Source: Eucommia ulmoides
Taxonomy: Eukaryota; Streptophyta; Magnoliopsida; Garryales; Eucommiaceae
NCBI GenBank assembly: GCA_016647705.1
Contig: CM028326.1
Coordinates: 17,981,901-18,045,900 of the forward strand
DNA length: 64,000 nucleotides
Direction: 5' to 3'
Part shown: positions 47,080 to 56,540 of the stretch, in pieces
Layout of the letters: each line of letters begins with the position of its first letter
Numbering within the stretch: the stretch's first letter is position 1
The notes under the pieces: generated by a model
The model's input: only the letters and a program-made list of their open reading frames with translations
Databases searched by the model: none
What the model was told of the DNA's origin: nothing
Program-made: the position numbers and the translations under genes

Positions 47080-48160
47080 TTCGTTTGTTATCTGCCCATT
47101 TACAAACTAAGGCTCACAAAAAATAACATATTAATGTGCGGAAAAAATTCGAAAAGTATGCTACCATTAAAAATGCAATTTGGAGTTTCTCTGTCTGTTT
47201 CAAACACACCAATTGACAAAGTGATTTTGAAAGAACATTCACAACGTATTAACATGTTAAAATCCATTTTACAAAGAGATGTTTCTTTGTTCATTCCATG
47301 CACACCCTTCACATGTTGAACATTCGCTCCGCCCCTGAACATTTCATATTCATATGTTCATCCTGTGAATGTTCTCGAATGCAGGTTAAAAATAACATTT
47401 TTCATAATAGTTTAGTGAATGTTCTCTAACACTCCTCTCCCCCCCCCCCCCCCCCCCCCCCAGTATTCCCATACACTGTGACTTTGTTCATGTCTCACAA
47501 CTATAGATAATGCAAAACAAAACCTTCTTTGTGAATGTTATCGAATGTCACCAAATATGAGGTTTTTCATAACATGTTGTAAATGTTCTACTCTATGGAT
47601 ATTCCCATACACTGTGCATTTATGTGACTTGTTCAGATCTCAAAACTATGGATATGGCAAAATAAAACCGAACTGATTTTGCAGAATGAAAATTGATTTT
47701 TGCAAAAAGCATAAACGGGTGAAACTTTGACAGTCGAAAAAAACACAATATACTCACCACACCACACGATATCTTGCTTCCGTTTCAATACATAACCCCG
47801 AGCTCGATGGATCAAATAAATCGTGACTACAATCCACAGTTCCACCTGTTCTTTCTAATGGATTCGAACTCTGTTTTGGTCGTCTCTTCGTTTACCAAAA
47901 TTATGGGTTGATTGAATTAAGAAAAGATGCCATAAATAAGATGGATTAATGAACCTACCTAATTAATCTGTAAATGGGAACTTATCAAAATCGCCTGCTC
48001 AGCCAACATGGAGGTATCGACGTCCATGCATTTTGTATTTTGAACTGTCAGAGATCATATTATTAGAATGTTTTATAAAAGGTTGAAATAATAATCTCTA
48101 ATCCATATTGGTTTGATGAGGAAAGAGAATATGCAATTTGGTCTAAATAATAAAAATCCC
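47080..48160. other. Right terminal non-coding region of the MULE
   Basis: No gene is recognised. It holds a dense group of the motif GTGAATGTTC and variants (47233 inverse, 47326 inverse core, 47365, 47415, 47531 and 47579 variants) and the poly(C) run. It would contain the transposase promoter and 5' leader. Confidence 0.6.
47439..47461. repeat. Poly(C) run of 23 bases
   Basis: An uninterrupted C run in the right non-coding end of the MULE. A shorter C run (about 12) lies near its left end at 31990. Confidence 0.9.
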
Positions 48161-48536
48161 TTGTATTAATTATTTAAATGTTGCACTTAGTTTAAAACAT
48201 AAGGGGGTAAAGTGCTTTATCAAAATATCATAGGGGGCAAACTACAATTCCAGCAAAGTGTTATTAACCCTAAATATATTTTCATGTGGGGAGAACAATA
48301 AACCTTAGGGAAGAACCTTTGATTCTCTTCTTGTAATCATCCGAAAAACCACAAAAAAGCATGGGATACAAGGGACCATTCTCAATCCACCTCTAGCACC
48401 CACAACCTTCCATCTCATCTGAATAGCAATTTCCAGCCATTGATTTTCAATCATAACTGTTCAGCAACTAGGCAAAAGAGAGCTTTTTATACAAATTTAT
48501 TTTGGAGGCAATCATATTATGCAAAACTCGTTCACA

Positions 48537-48767
48537 AAATTTGTTGAGTTTATTTATCCTACGTCGGATGTGGAAGAAGTTGGTAGTCAGATTATAATTG
48601 TCAAGGAAAGCCTCACTTCATGAGCTAACTTTTATGGTTGAACTCTGTCCAAGACCATCCTACAGTGGTATCAAGAACTAGCTTACGAGACAAGACTTTC
48701 CCACACATTTATAATCTGACCACCAACCCCTTTTATATCCGATGTGGGATAAACTCAACAAAATTTT
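48537..48767. mobile_element. MITE with terminal inverted repeats of about 55 bp
   Basis: The left arm (TTGTTGAGTTTAT..ATCCTACGTCGGAT, then GTTGGTAGTCAGATTATAA) and the right arm (inverse: TTGTTGAGTTTATCCCACAT, then CGGAT and GTTGGTGGTCAGATTATAA) are inverted repeats of about 55 bp. The central 110 bp is unique and non-coding. A decayed orthologous copy lies at about 13826-13945 in the duplicated flank of copy A. The interval 48768-49293 that follows is AT-rich with no gene. Confidence 0.75.
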
Positions 48768-49293
48768 ATGGTTTTCAAAAAAATAACTCATATTCTGATT
48801 AGTTAATGTTATTTGATAGTTTTGAAGAAAAATACAATATCGGTGACAAAGGGAATGACGTATCAGTTTCTTGGAGAATATAGTACAAAATCACATAGAT
48901 AAAGCAGTAAGCGATTTGAACTCTTTTTGTATTATCTTTTTGTTTTCTTATCATCTTCAAGTATCTTCAAGCAACAAACATATGGCCCTCATTTCAACAC
49001 ATAAAATTGGTTCAATAATGATGTAATTTCTAAAGCATGCTCTTGCAAATGCAAACAAAACCACGCCGCGATTTTCCCAATTGCTCTAGTCCAAACAAAT
49101 AGTCTAAACTGGACAAACAACAAAAGAAATAATGCTAGATAATGATTAGGAACAATCACAGATATTAAGAATAAGAAGAAACCTGAATTTTTTAATATCC
49201 CAAATGACATAAATAGACCAAAAGGTCAATGTAACTTTAGATACTATTGGCCAAATTTCACTTTCAACACCACTGTATTGGCAAAATTTGAAA

Positions 49294-49660
49294 GGGTAAA
49301 TGGCACTTTGCCCCCTGAGATTGACTGAATTGCACTTTACACCCCTATGGTAAAGTTAACAATCAAATTTCAAAAAGTCAAAATTAATAGATCATTTAAT
49401 ATTGATTAACAATTATACCCCGGGTCGGGTTGGGTAATACTCCATTTTCTCTTTCTTTTCTTTTATTTTTTCCTTTCCTTTATTCCTTGGGGTCGGGCCG
49501 GGTCGGGTATAAGGGTAGATTTGTCATGTTACAAAATTTTGTTAATTATTTAATCATTACACTTAAGCTGAATCACAGAGGAGTAAGTGATGACGAAAAT
49601 AACATAGGAGTATAAAGTTTTATTCGGACAAACCACATGGGGATAAAGTGCCACTAACCC
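49294..49660. mobile_element. MITE-like inverted-repeat element, family member 3, complete
   Basis: The left end GGGTAAATGGCACTTTGCCC and the inverse right end GGGTTAGTGGCACTTTATCC pair over about 25 bp. The interior has TTATACCCCGGGTCGGGTTG, as in the two members upstream of the CSL copies. It has no coding potential. This is the best-preserved member and defines the family termini. The 280 bp after it (49661-49941) holds nothing recognised. Confidence 0.78.
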
Positions 49661-49941
49661 AATTTTAAATAAAAAAAAATTTATCTTTCGCTAAGTGCAA
49701 AATTTTAGATAATAAAACAAAGAGTGATATAATACTTAATCAAGCAATAAAATCTGATTGAAAAAATTATAGGTAAAATAGGTGGCCGTTTACTAGGCAT
49801 TAGAGTAGAGTCAATAATGAGAATAGATGTCAATTAGTTGTCTTCTTAATGAACATTAGGTAGGTAGTAAGGAGGTTTGAAGTCTCCAAAAAATTAGTCT
49901 AATTGGAGGCTTTAGCCGCCTTCCCCATCAAAGTAGGTTTT

Positions 49942-50292
49942 TGATAGGCCTCAAGTTCGTTTTACTTATTCCAGGTACAGGGGCAGGTTGGACAATTAGG
50001 GCAGGGGGAATCTGTTAACCTCAGGCAGTCTGTTGGGGTGAGAATATTTGTTAGATTCTGTGTATTTTCTGTTAAGCAAATTAGTTATGCTTTTGGGGGG
50101 GAAGGTCGATTTAAGGAGAGAAGAGAAGAGAGAGGGATATGTGTGATTTCTTGGTGAATTTGAGCTTTGCTCTTGAGGAGAGTCCTAAGTCTTTCGAATA
50201 CTTGGTGAACGTTTAAGGTAATTTTATTTCCATTCCAATACTCAATAAAATTCTCATTCCATTTCCATACGATTACTAGTTAGAGCTTATCA
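49942..50292 (+). repeat. 5' LTR of the gypsy element
   Basis: 351 bp. AATAAAATTC motifs near the end are candidate polyadenylation signals. Confidence 0.93.
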
Positions 50293-50308
50293 TTTGGTAT
50301 CAAGAGCA
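50293..50308 (+). other. Primer-binding site of the gypsy element
   Basis: TTTGGTATCAAGAGC directly after the LTR resembles the initiator tRNA-Met complement (TGGTATCAGAGC) with an extra base. Confidence 0.75.
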
Positions 50309-50359
50309 CCTGGGGTGTTGCTGTGCGATCGTTGAATTTGTTCATCATCATCTTCACCA

Positions 50360-51450
50360 TTGATGACTGATGGCAGCCAAAAATGTTGCTCAATGGATCG
50401 ATGCGATGGAGGAGGACCAGAAGGAAATTCAACAGGAAGTAGAATCGATGAAGAGATGCAGAATATGAATGAGGAGATGCAGAATATAAACAAAAGATTG
50501 GACCAACTCCTTAAGTTCTATGAGGATTCAGCTCGACATGCTTCATCTTCGTCGTTTGGCAAAGTGACGAAGGGTAGGGTGCTCAGACCAATGGTAGGAG
50601 ATTCACAAGCAAATGAAGGTAACCCCAATTTTCCCAATTCGATTACCCATCTTCCCGATCCGACAACCCATCTTTTCGATTCGCACTCTGATTTCTGATT
50701 TCAGAAATTAGAGATGCCACCGTTCGATAGCATTAATCTCGATGGTTGGATCTTGAAGGCCAAATGCTATTTGCTCTCCACCGGTTCACGAACGACGAGA
50801 AGATTGAAGCGGCGGTCATTGGCTTCGAAGGTGACGCCTTACTGTGGTACCAGTGGGAAACCAAGCGCTGATCCATCGCGTCATGGGAGGAATTTAAGAC
50901 CCCGTTGCTAAAACAATTTCGTTCAACTCATATGGGGTCGCTCCACGAACAGTGGTTGGCCTTGGAGCAAGTCGGCGACGTTCGTGGGTATCGCCGGAGC
51001 TTCATTGAGTTATCGGCACTACTGGAGAATGTACCGAATGAGCTAGCTTTGGGACATTTCATCAATGGGCTAAAACTTGATATACGGGCCGAACTAATGG
51101 TGTTGGACCCAAGTAACCTGGGCCGGGCCATGGAGTTAGCCCAACGAATTGAATAGAAAATGGTGGCCCAATCTGCCAACCTCAATTTCCCAAAACAAGC
51201 TGATGATGCTTTAAAGTTCGGCCAATATTTCAGGGCCAGCAGTTTGGGCTGACCCACTACTCCAGCAGGGGGATTTCAATCGTCCGTGGCTAGTAGCATT
51301 TCCGGAACTAAGCCGTATGGTGAAGTATGAAGATTGACGGATTTTGAATTACAAAAGAAAGGCGAAAGAGGATTGTGTTATCAGTGTGACGATAAGTGGT
51401 CACCTGGGCATAAATGCAAAAACAAAGAATTGAGTGTTCTGGTTACCTAA
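50360..51450 (+). pseudogene. Gypsy Gag, broken
   Basis: The first frame (50360-50698) gives a polar N-terminus with a coiled-coil stretch (MQNMNEEMQNINKRLDQLLK). The capsid region continues in other frames (50905-51156; MGSLHEQWLALEQVGDVRGY, FIELSALLENVPNELALGHF). A CCHC zinc knuckle at about 51377-51420 reads CYQCDDKWSPGHKC. At least two frame changes and a stop before the knuckle show it is dead. Gag would form the particle and bind element RNA. Confidence 0.8.
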
Positions 51451-51453
51451 GAA

Positions 51454-51900
51454 ATGGAAGATGACTTGGAGGACACAGAGGAACAACTGGAACATGATGG
51501 GCTGATGTTAGAAACTATCGAATTGTCTCCAATTGCAGAAGTATCGCTAAATTATGTAGTTGGTCTTACTTCACCGAAGACTATAAAGGTGGAAGGGCTA
51601 ATTGGGGATCAACGAGTGGGGATCAACGAGTGGTGACCCTAGTGGATACCGGGGCCACACATAATGTTATATCCACAGCTCTGGTTGAGAAACTGAAGTT
51701 ACCAATTACAGCTACAGAAGCTTATGGAGTGACTATTGGTATAGGAGAAGCAGTTAAGGGAGAAAGCGTGTGTAAGGGCGTTCATTTGCAACTTCAAGGA
51801 ATTGATATTGTGAAAGAATTCATGCCCCTGGGGTTGGGAAGTTCTGATGTTATTTTGGGAATTCAATAGCCGGTTTGGGCATGACGTATACGAATTGGAA
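51454..51900 (+). pseudogene. Gypsy aspartic protease
   Basis: The retropepsin active-site motif VTLVDTGATHNVIS lies at 51633-51674, followed by IGIGEAVKGESVCKGVHLQL and the end motif SSDVILGIQ. The Asp-Thr-Gly catalytic triplet is intact, but stops and a short internal duplication (GGGGATCAACGAGTGG, near 51605 and 51621) break the polyprotein around it. Confidence 0.82.
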
Positions 51901-52201
51901 GACACAAGTTATGAAATTCCAATTGGGCAATGATACAGTCACGCTGCGAGAAGATCCTTCTTTGGGAAAGACCTTGGTGTCTTTAAAGGTCATGATGCGT
52001 ACTTTGAAACGTGAAGGGTCGGGCATTTTAGTAGAGTTGAATCCACTCTCTATGGAATTGGAGAAAGTAACAGACACGCCGGCGTTCGTGTAACCCGTCT
52101 TATCCAAATATAACCAGGTTTTCTGTCTGCCAGCAGGATTACCACCAACATGGGGATGAGAACACTCCATCATCCTTAAGGACGGCACGTCTCCAATCAG
52201 T

Positions 52202-53440
52202 GTGAGACCTTACAAGTACCCACAAGCCCAGAAGGATGAGATCGAGAAGCCCATTAAGGAGATGCTAACTGCTAGAATTATTCAAGTGAGTACTAGCCCA
52301 TTTTCTAATCTGGTGCTGTTGTTCAAGAAAAAATATGGGAGCTGGAGGTTCTGTGTAGATTATAGGGCTTTAAATAAAGCCACCTTATCTGACAAATTTC
52401 CAATCCCAGTCATTGATGAGTTATTGGATGAAGTATATGGGGCTCAAGTTTTCTCCAAGTTAGACCTCAAGTCTGGTTATCACCAGATTCCAATCAAGAA
52501 TGCCGATGTGCCAAAGACCGTTTTTCAAACACATGAAGGACATTACAAGTTTCTGGTGATGCCCTTCGAGCTTATGAATGCACTGGCCACTTTCCAATCC
52601 TTGATGAACGAGGTATTCCGACCTTTTGAAAATTTGTATTGGTGTTTTTCGATGACATTCTAGTGTATAGCCCGACGGAGGAGTTACATGTGGAGCATTT
52701 GGCTGAAATGTTGGAGTTGCTGCAGCTCAATAGTCTATATGCCAACTGCAAGAAGTGTGAGTTTGGAAAAACTCAACTTGCTTATTTGGGGCACATAATA
52801 TTAGGAGATGGGGTAGCAGTTGACCCATCTAAGGTTCAAGCAATGCTATCTTGGCCCACGCCTAATACATTTAAGGAGCTTCGTGGATTTTTGGGGCTAA
52901 TAGGGCCACAGGAAGTTCATTTCTGGTTATGGGAAGATAGCTCGGCCACTGACTGAGCAACTTAAAAAAGATAAGTTTGGGTGGAGTGTGGAGGCAAAAG
53001 AGGCTTTTCAAAATTTGATGCGCGCTATGACTCAAGTGTCTGTGCTAGCTATGCCCGATTTTACTCAGTCTTTTACTATTGAGACGGACACGTTTGGATT
53101 TGGCTTGGGGCCGGTGCTACTTCAAGGGCAACATCCAATAGTTTTTTATAGTTGTACTCTCAGGCCTCAAGCACACCTAAAATCTATCTATGAAAAGGAG
53201 CTAGTGGCAATTGCGTTTGCGGTATTGAAGTGGCAGCCTTACCTCTTGGGTCGCAAGTTCATAGTTAAAACCGATCAACAAAACCTCAAATTTTTACTGG
53301 AATAACGATTTGTGGGTACTGGACACCAAAAGTGGATCACCAAATTGATGAGCTATGATTTTGTTATCCAGTACAAACTGGGGACTTGTAACAAGGTAGC
53401 GGATGCTCTATCTCGTATTTCGGACCGCATCTCTTGCAAC
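52202..53440 (+). pseudogene. Gypsy reverse transcriptase and RNase H
   Basis: Reverse transcriptase starts [16 protein letters not shown] and shows [31 protein letters not shown] (catalytic aspartate) and the [11 protein letters not shown] active-site block (52639-52674), across a frame change near 52640-52660. Connection sequence follows (AYLGHIILGDGVAVDPSKVQ). RNase H at 52988-53305 has TIETDTFGFGLGPVLLQ and VKTDQQNLKFLLE, and the domain ends with YKLGTCNKVADALSR. There are frame breaks near 52950 and a stop at 53303. The catalytic residues persist although the frame does not. Confidence 0.88.
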
Positions 53441-54840
53441 CAACTAGCCGTACCTCAGTGGCAACATTGGGACAACTTACGAGAAGAATTGGAGGATGAT
53501 GCCTTCTTACAAAAGTTACGGACAGATATCACCACTAGCACAGTTGTACATGCGGGTTTTTCGGCTGAAAATGAGGTATTGTACTACAAGAGCAGGTTAG
53601 TCATTCCCCAAAAATCTCAATTAATTCCGATTATCATTGCTGAGTTTCATGGTTCTCCTTTGGGTAGTCATTCGGGTGAAACGAAAACCTATCAGCGGAT
53701 TGTAGCAAAAGTGTATTGGTTCGGCATGAAGAAGGATATCATTCAGTACGTGCCGGAATGCGAAGTGTGTCAATGAAACAAACACTTGGCAACTTCACCG
53801 ACAGGACTCTTACAACCCATTCCTCTTCCAGCGCAAATATGGGATGAATTGACGATAGATTTTATCGAAGGGTTACCTCGCTCAGATGGATGGGACACTA
53901 TCTTAGTCGTGGTAAACCAGTTGAGCAAGTACGCCCATTTTGTGGGGCTTAATCACCCATTTACTGTTGTTTTTGTGGCTGGCATTTTTATGAAAGAGGT
54001 GGTCGGGTTACATAGAGTTCCAAATTCAATAATCTCTGATCGTGACAAGATCTTCATAAGTCAATTTTGGCAAGAATTGTTCAGATTACAAGGTACTACT
54101 TTGAAAAGTAACACTGCCTACCATCCTCAAACTGATGGACAGTCGAAGGTGGTCAATAGGTGCTTGGAGACATACCTCCATTGTTTTGTGTCTAAGAAAC
54201 CACGTTGTTGGTTCCGGTGGTTGGCATGGGCCGAGTATTGGTACAACACAATCGTTCATTCCGCCACTCGTTGTACTCCTTTCTGTGCCCTGTATAGGAA
54301 AGATCCACCACCGATTCTTCGTTATAAAAGGGGGCCCACTCCGATGTCTGCGGTCAATGAATTGTTGGAGGATAAGAATGCTATTTTGGATGATTTGAGA
54401 ATGTACTTGCTCTGTGTACAACAGCGAATGAAGGCGCGACCTGATGGGAAAAGAAGCGATGAAGAGTTTTTTGTAGGGGACTTAGTTTTCCTCAAGTTGT
54501 GCCCTTATAGGAAGCATTTTCTTGCTCAATGACGAAATGAGAAGTTATCAGCTCGCTATTATTAGCCTTTCCAAATCCTTCAGCGTATTGGGCGGGTCGC
54601 ATATAAGTTGGAGCCTCCATCTTCCGCAACTTTACATCCTGTTTTTCATGTCTCTCAGCTGTGGTGTGCTAAGGGAGTCTCCAACTCTTCCCCTGTTATT
54701 CCACAACAGCTTTCACCGGACTTGAAGTTAGTGGTCATTCCTGAAGTGCTACTTGGAGTACGTCTCAAATGGAATGGCAGCCCGAGGGAGCTGTAAGTAT
54801 TGCTACAATGGAAATCTTTACCTTATTTTGAAGCCATTTA
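53441..54840 (+). pseudogene. Gypsy integrase with C-terminal region
   Basis: The integrase zinc-binding region includes IIAEFHGSPLGSHSGETKTY and VPECEVCQ; the first histidine is followed by a spaced Cys pair. The rve catalytic core (53786-54532) includes DELTIDFIEGLPRSDGWDTI (first D), PNSIISDRDKIFISQFWQEL (second D) and AYHPQTDGQSKVVNRCLETY (E). After a frame change near 54530 the C-terminal part reads YKLEPPSSATLHPVFHVSQL, typical of integrases that lead into a chromodomain-like tail. A full chromodomain was not recognised. Confidence 0.85.
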
Positions 54841-54918
54841 GGAAGATTACCACTCCATATTGGGGCAATTTCCGGATTTTCACCTTGAGGACAGGGTGAA
54901 AGTTTGGGCAAGGGGTAA

Positions 54919-55269
54919 TGATAGGCCCCAGGTTCGTTTTACTTATTCCAGGAGCAAGGGCAGGTCGGGCAGTTAGGGCAGGGGGAATCTATTGTCCTCA
55001 GGCAGTCTATTCGGGTGGGAATATTTATTAGATTCTGTGTATTTTCTGTTAGGCAAATTAGTTATGCTTTTGGGGGGGAAGGTCGATGTAAGGAAAGAAG
55101 AGAAAAGAGAGGTATATGTGAGATTTCTTGGTGAATTTGAGCTTTGCTCTTGAGGAGAGTCCCAAGTCTCTCGAATACTTGGTGAGCGTTCAATGTAATT
55201 TCATTTCCATTCCAGTACTTAATAAAATTCCCATTCCATTTCCATACGATTACTAGTTAGAGCTTATCA
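54919..55269 (+). repeat. 3' LTR of the gypsy element
   Basis: 351 bp, partner of 49942-50292 with scattered substitutions. It is followed by the target duplication GTTTT. Confidence 0.93.
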
Positions 55270-55274
55270 GTTTT

Positions 55275-55489
55275 TTCATCCCCCTTACATATATTCATTA
55301 TATTATTATTTTTTTATTTAGAAAACTAATGTTAATTAGATTATTATTATTATTAGCTTCAAACCAAAAGCATGTGTGGGGAATGAATTTGAATTTTAAG
55401 CGGCCAATTCATTCCTAATGCAATTTGACTTTGAGGGCAAGGGTAAATTTTGATCGAGGATGAATAAGTAATTTCACGAGCCTTCCTCC
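55275..55489. other. AT-rich spacer
   Basis: Nothing recognised between the gypsy element and the LINE fragment. Confidence 0.6.
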
Positions 55490-56270
55490 TGACTAGTAGA
55501 GTTGACTACATAAATCAGTTTGCGTCATAAAGATCTTTCCAAAATTATCGCCTTAGTTAAGTTCAAGGCCATCAAATCCTTACTAATTGTTTCGTCCCTT
55601 GTTTTATTAGGCCGCCATCTCCCTCTTGTAGCACCCTCACTTGAATAAATCACATTTCCTCACTGGTGCTTCTCTAGGTCTTCCATGCACATATCCGAAT
55701 AATCATAAATAATTTTTCTCATCTTCTCCTCTATGAGTGTTATTCCTAACTTCTCTCTAATAACTTCATTCATAACTTTATTCATTATAGTCTTGTCACT
55801 CATCCATCTTAGTATCCCCACCTCTGTTACACTTAATTTTTGAGCATGCTTCTTGTTTTACTGCCCAACATTCTAGACCACATAGAATTATCGGTTGTAT
55901 TGTAATTTTGTAGAATTTTTCTTTGAACTTCAATTATATCCTATGATCACATATTATCTCGACTACACTTTTCCAATTCAACCATCCAGACTTGACTCTA
56001 TGCATAATATCATTCTCAATTTCACCGTTAACCTGAATCATAGAACCTAAATATCTAAAATGATCAATCTTAGGACCTCCTAATCTCCAATTTTTGCCAC
56101 ACCATCATATCTTTGAGTATTACTAGCAGTACATGTATTCCATTTTATTTCTACTAATCCTTAAGTCCATAGACTTTAAAGCTTCTCTCCCAATTTCTAT
56201 ATTAGTGTTAATCCCTCTTCAAGTTTCATCAGTTAGTACTATGTCATCCGACATACTCCAGAGTACGCAA
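55490..56270 (-). pseudogene. RTE-type LINE fragment (C-terminal reverse transcriptase)
   Basis: Conceptual reading on the minus strand, through several stops and shifts, gives MSDDIVLTDETRRGINTN, LKSMDLRISRNKMEYM, then GPKIDHFRYLGSMIQVNGEI, CDHRI, KITIQPIILCGLECWAVK and a terminal GYVHGRP..APVR. These are the RT-thumb and downstream motifs of plant RTE-clade LINEs (usual forms ADDIVLVDET, FRYLGSIIQ, GHVQRRP). Only the last quarter of the ORF remains and no 5' part or target duplication was seen, as expected for a 5'-truncated insertion. Confidence 0.78.
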
Positions 56271-56540
56271 GTCACAAGAGTTCTAACAAAATTTTACGTT
56301 GGTTGTTAACTACCTAAGGCAACCCTCTTTCTTTACTTGGAATTTGGGACCGATTGTGTAAAGAACAAAGAAAAAAAAAAAAACACAAGCACGTCATCAT
56401 TAGCCCTATAAATAGAAGTGCATACAAATGCATACATAATATTTTTAAAAGGAGAGAACCTTACCCATGAGAGAGTCTTTGGGCATTAGTTAACGAGAAC
56501 TTCATTTATCCTTCGACTCAAACCGGGTTCAAAGCAATAT
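56271..56540. other. 3' flank of the PPR gene
   Basis: No gene is seen. A-rich run at about 56370-56383. It presumably contains the PPR 3' untranslated region. Confidence 0.5.

Larger units (their letters stand above)
31556..48160 (+). mobile_element. 16.6-kb Mutator-like element (KI-MULE/VANDAL-like)
   Basis: The left end GGGATTTTAATTTTATAG and the inverse right end GGGATTTTTATTATTTAG are short imperfect terminal repeats, roughly 18 bp and weak beyond. They are bounded by TTCTATTAA (31547-31555) and TTGTATTAA (48161-48169), a 9-bp target duplication with one mismatch, diagnostic of Mutator. Copy A shows the uninterrupted region near 13440-13460. Inside are a Ulp1-protease-type gene on the plus strand (32125-36760), a possible small gene on the minus strand (37360-38380) and a MULE transposase on the minus strand (43645-47079). 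Two hAT elements are nested in it; without them it is about 10.8 kb. A 10-bp motif, GTGAATGTTC, is repeated through its non-coding parts. Decay in all genes suggests it is now immobile. Confidence 0.88.
30814..48270. mobile_element. MITE-like inverted-repeat element, family member 2, split by later insertions
   Basis: The left part (about 30814-31555) begins TTATTGGCATTTTACCC and the right part (48161-48270) ends GCAAAGTGTTATTAACCC, inverse ends of the same family as 13152-13549 and 49294-49660. The two parts rejoin into one element once the solo LTR (30896-31179) and the MULE (31556-48160) are removed. The join matches member 1 base for base in several blocks. Confidence 0.7.
49942..55269 (+). 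mobile_element. Ty3/gypsy LTR retrotransposon, 5.3 kb, decayed
   Basis: 351-bp LTRs (49942-50292 and 54919-55269) start TGATAGGCC and end GCTTATCA. They are flanked by a perfect 5-bp target duplication GTTTT (49937-49941 and 55270-55274). A primer-binding site TTTGGTATCAAGAGC follows the 5' LTR and a purine tract AAGGGG precedes the 3' LTR. The order gag, protease, reverse transcriptase, RNase H, integrase is that of Ty3/gypsy. Both genes are broken by several frameshifts and stops, and the LTRs differ at many sites, so the copy is old and inactive. Confidence 0.95.
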
